NCBI GenBank assembly: GCA_016763335.1
Contig: JAESUD010000110.1
Location: 1-6,561, forward strand
Source of the DNA: Emcibacteraceae bacterium
GTDB lineage: Bacteria > Pseudomonadota > Alphaproteobacteria > Sphingomonadales > Emcibacteraceae
Length of the DNA stretch: 6,561 nt
Direction: 5' to 3'
In this document: positions 4,592-6,561 of the stretch, in pieces
Numbering within the stretch: the stretch's first letter is position 1
Layout: each line of letters begins with the position of its first letter
Notes under the pieces: model-generated
What the model was told of the DNA's origin: nothing
The model's database searches: none
Seen by the model: only the letters and a program-made list of their open reading frames with translations
Made by a program: the position numbers and the translations under genes

Positions 4592-6561
4592 TTATGATGC
4601 CTGCTTAAATTGAACGTCCTGATCAAGCTCTGACAATAGTTTTTCCAACTTAATTTTACCGTTTTTAATATTCTTTTCTTTAACATGCCCATACCCTTTG
4701 TAAGACATTGGCAGTTCTAATATTTCAAGACATAACTGGTAATTCTCTTTGGTTAATTTGTCGAGTATTAAATGGACGATATTTTCATATTCTTTTATCA
4801 GTGCCCGTTCCATTTTCCGTTCAGCCGAATATCCAAAAATATCGAACATACCACCACGCAGAAATTTAAATTTAGCGACGAGTTTTAAGGCCCGTATCAT
4901 CCACGGTCCGAACTCCCTTTTAAGCACTTCACCAGTAACTTTATCGCGTTTTTCGAAAATTGGCGGCGCCATATGAAATTTAAGTTTAAAATTACCACTA
5001 AACTGGGCGGTTAGCTTTTTATAAAAATCGCCGTTGGTATAAAGTCGCGCCACTTCATATTCATCTTTATAGGCCAATAATTTATAAAAACTTTTTGCCA
5101 CGGCCATCAATATGCATTGATAATCAACCACTTCAACTTTTCCCATAAGCTTTAAATATTTATTGGCATAAAATTGATCCTGATATTCGCTCAACATCCC
5201 GGCTCTTTTTTCAATGACGTCTTCGGTAGTTTCTGAAATTTCTTCATGTAGTGCAGTATTGATAAACGGTTTTGCGAAATCTTTTAAAGCCGCAATATCG
5301 TGAGCCGCCATTCGGCCACAGGCAAATGTTTGTTTGTTTTGCGTTATGGCAATACCATTAAGTTCGATAGCCTGATCAATAGCTTCAAAAGAAAGCGGAA
5401 TTAATCCTTTTTGCCATGCAAACCCTAACATAAACATGTTTGTCGCAATCGCGTCGCCTAATAAAACTGTGGCCAGTTCCGTTGCTTCAACATAATGGCG
5501 GTCACTATCAAGGGTATGATCCTCAATGACTTTTTTCAGGTTTGCTTGTTGAAAATCGATCGTGTTATTTTCAACGAATGATGACACAGGCGTGTTGTGG
5601 GAATTAATCACCGATTTGGCGCGGTCACTACGTACACATTCGATAGCCGCGGGGCTCGCCCCGACCACCAGATCACAAGCCAGTAATAAATCGGCGCAAC
5701 CCGTTAAAATACGTGGCGTTCTAAGTATATCAATTTCAGAACCAAGCCTGACATGGGTCAAAACAGCACCGCCCTTTTGCGCCAGGCCAGTCATATCAAG
5801 CAAGTTGCTCGCCAATCCGTCCACATGAGCAGCCATTCCTAAAATCCCGCCAATGGTAAGAACCCCTGTTCCGCCAACTCCCGTGACAAGAATATTATAT
5901 TCGCCATCGACTATACCAATTTCCGGCATAGGTAAGTTTTCCAGAAGCATATCAAGCCCGGTTACTTTCGCTTTTTTAAGCTCACCGCCGATTACGCTGA
6001 CAAAGGAAGGGCAGAACCCGCTAACACAGCTATAGTCTTTATTACAGCTCGACTGATTGATCATTCTTTTACGGCCAAGTTCTGTTTCTATTGGCTCAAC
6101 GGAAACACAGTTTGATTTAACTGAACAATCACCACATCCCTCGCAAACCGCATCATTAATAAATACCCGGCGATCCGGATCGGGGAATGTGCCGCGTTTG
6201 CGGCGACGGCGTTTTTCGGCAGCACAAGTCTGATCATAAATAATAACCGTGCACCCTTCTACTTCGCGTGCTTCAAGCTGTACGGCCGGCATTTGGTCAC
6301 GGTATAATATGGGAATATCAACGGGGATGTCGCCACGGTTTTTATAACGCTCAAGTTCCTCGGTAACAATCCAGATTTTCTTGGCCCCTTCACCGCGCAT
6401 TTGCATAGCGATTTTTTCAACGGTCAATCCCCCTTCAACTGGTCGACCGCCGGTCATCGCCACCGCATCATTATAAAGAATTTTATAAGTGATATTGACC
6501 TTCGCGGCGATAGAGGCGCGAATGGCAAGAATGCCGGAATGTTGATATGTCCCGTCGCCAA
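4592..6561 (-). CDS. Indolepyruvate:ferredoxin oxidoreductase, fused IorA-IorB type, N-terminus cut by window edge
   Basis: The enzyme oxidatively decarboxylates indolepyruvate or other aryl-pyruvates with CoA to the acyl-CoA, CO2 and reduced ferredoxin (EC 1.2.7.8). The window holds the last 655 residues; proteobacterial fused forms are about 1150 long, so roughly 500 are missing. The frame stays open to 6561; a GTG at 6463 is internal, not the start. Domains in order: the end of the thiamine-diphosphate domain with GDGTYQHSG (6533-6559) and NDAVAMTGG (6446-6472); a basic linker RRRRKR; an iron-sulfur segment with seven cysteines between 6145 and 6011 (CEGCGDC then C-x5-C, C-x5-C and C-x4-C); the gamma-type 2-oxoacid oxidoreductase domain with GVGGTGV near 5880 and MTGLAQKGGAV near 5780; and a C-terminal region at about 5270-4660 (DUF6537-like), ending with GYGHVKE. 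It stands 16 bases before the amino acid dehydrogenase, which could make its 2-oxo acid substrate. Substrate range is inferred. Confidence 0.96.
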   Translation of the reverse strand, partial: GDGTYQHSGILAIRASIAAKVNITYKILYNDAVAMTGGRPVEGGLTVEKIAMQMRGEGAKKIWIVTEELERYKNRGDIPVDIPILYRDQMPAVQLEAREVEGCTVIIYDQTCAAEKRRRRKRGTFPDPDRRVFINDAVCEGCGDCSVKSNCVSVEPIETELGRKRMINQSSCNKDYSCVSGFCPSFVSVIGGELKKAKVTGLDMLLENLPMPEIGIVDGEYNILVTGVGGTGVLTIGGILGMAAHVDGLASNLLDMTGLAQKGGAVLTHVRLGSEIDILRTPRILTGCADLLLACDLVVGASPAAIECVRSDRAKSVINSHNTPVSSFVENNTIDFQQANLKKVIEDHTLDSDRHYVEATELATVLLGDAIATNMFMLGFAWQKGLIPLSFEAIDQAIELNGIAITQNKQTFACGRMAAHDIAALKDFAKPFINTALHEEISETTEDVIEKRAGMLSEYQDQFYANKYLKLMGKVEVVDYQCILMAVAKSFYKLLAYKDEYEVARLYTNGDFYKKLTAQFSGNFKLKFHMAPPIFEKRDKVTGEVLKREFGPWMIRALKLVAKFKFLRGGMFDIFGYSAERKMERALIKEYENIVHLILDKLTKENYQLCLEILELPMSYKGYGHVKEKNIKNGKIKLEKLLSELDQDVQFKQAS
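6011..6145 (-). other. Iron-sulfur cluster segment inside the IOR
   Basis: Seven cysteines are encoded here. CEGCGDCSVKSNC supplies four at C-x2-C-x2-C-x5-C, and a further three follow in CNKDYSCVSGFC. The pattern departs from the classical two CxxCxxCxxxCP ferredoxin motifs but, as far as I recall, is normal for the fused proteobacterial IOR family. It probably carries the [4Fe-4S] electron path from the thiamine site to ferredoxin; the exact number of clusters cannot be read from sequence. Confidence 0.7.

Noticed and set aside
4576..4692. A 39-residue N-terminal extension of the amino acid dehydrogenase from ATG at 4692
   Set aside because: It would overlap the IOR coding sequence by 101 bases, adds basic residues unlike the family N-terminus, and the shorter start has a Shine-Dalgarno and family-typical length.
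4749..6035. Plus-strand open frames opposite the IOR gene (4749-4976, 5562-5828, 5853-6035)
   Set aside because: The opposite strand carries a continuous, strongly conserved enzyme; these frames look like composition by-products.
4592..6463. Reading the IOR as a complete 623-residue gene starting at GTG 6463
   Set aside because: The same frame runs upstream to the window edge and encodes family-typical thiamine-domain residues, so the GTG is an internal valine codon.

Overview
The window reads as ordinary chromosomal DNA of a Gram-negative bacterium of moderately low GC (about 43% by eye). The protein families point to a proteobacterium, possibly a marine alphaproteobacterium: a fused IorA-IorB oxidoreductase, a Pseudomonas-type kynureninase, and an exported TPR protein. 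The lineage is inferred from families and base composition and is not proven. I see no insertion sequence, phage gene, CRISPR array, tRNA or rRNA.

Layout from left to right. (1) 1-1176, minus strand: the N-terminal 392 residues of an exported tetratricopeptide-repeat protein whose C-terminus lies off the left edge. (2) 1177-1300: a gap holding a very clear intrinsic terminator for kynU and the leader of the TPR gene. (3) 1301-2539, minus strand: kynU, kynureninase. (4) 2540-2647: a divergent intergenic region with a candidate kynU promoter, a small palindrome over its -10 box, and a strong Shine-Dalgarno for the plus-strand gene. (5) 2648-3511, plus strand: an alpha/beta-hydrolase of the animal-type kynurenine formamidase (AFMID-like) family, starting at TTG. 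(6) 3508-4575, minus strand: an NAD-dependent Glu/Leu/Phe/Val-type amino acid dehydrogenase. It meets the hydrolase tail to tail with overlapping stop codons. (7) 4592-6561, minus strand: the C-terminal 655 residues of a fused indolepyruvate:ferredoxin oxidoreductase, running off the right edge and lying 16 nt upstream of the dehydrogenase.

The genes suggest a locus for amino acid catabolism, mainly of aromatic or hydrophobic amino acids. The formamidase and kynureninase would turn N-formylkynurenine into kynurenine and then anthranilate plus alanine. The dehydrogenase would oxidatively deaminate an amino acid to a 2-oxo acid. The IOR would oxidatively decarboxylate an aryl-pyruvate (or a related 2-oxo acid) to the acyl-CoA with reduction of ferredoxin. 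Tryptophan 2,3-dioxygenase, which would start the kynurenine branch, is not in the window. The pairing of dehydrogenase and IOR is the most interesting functional inference; nothing here looks like a wholly new system.
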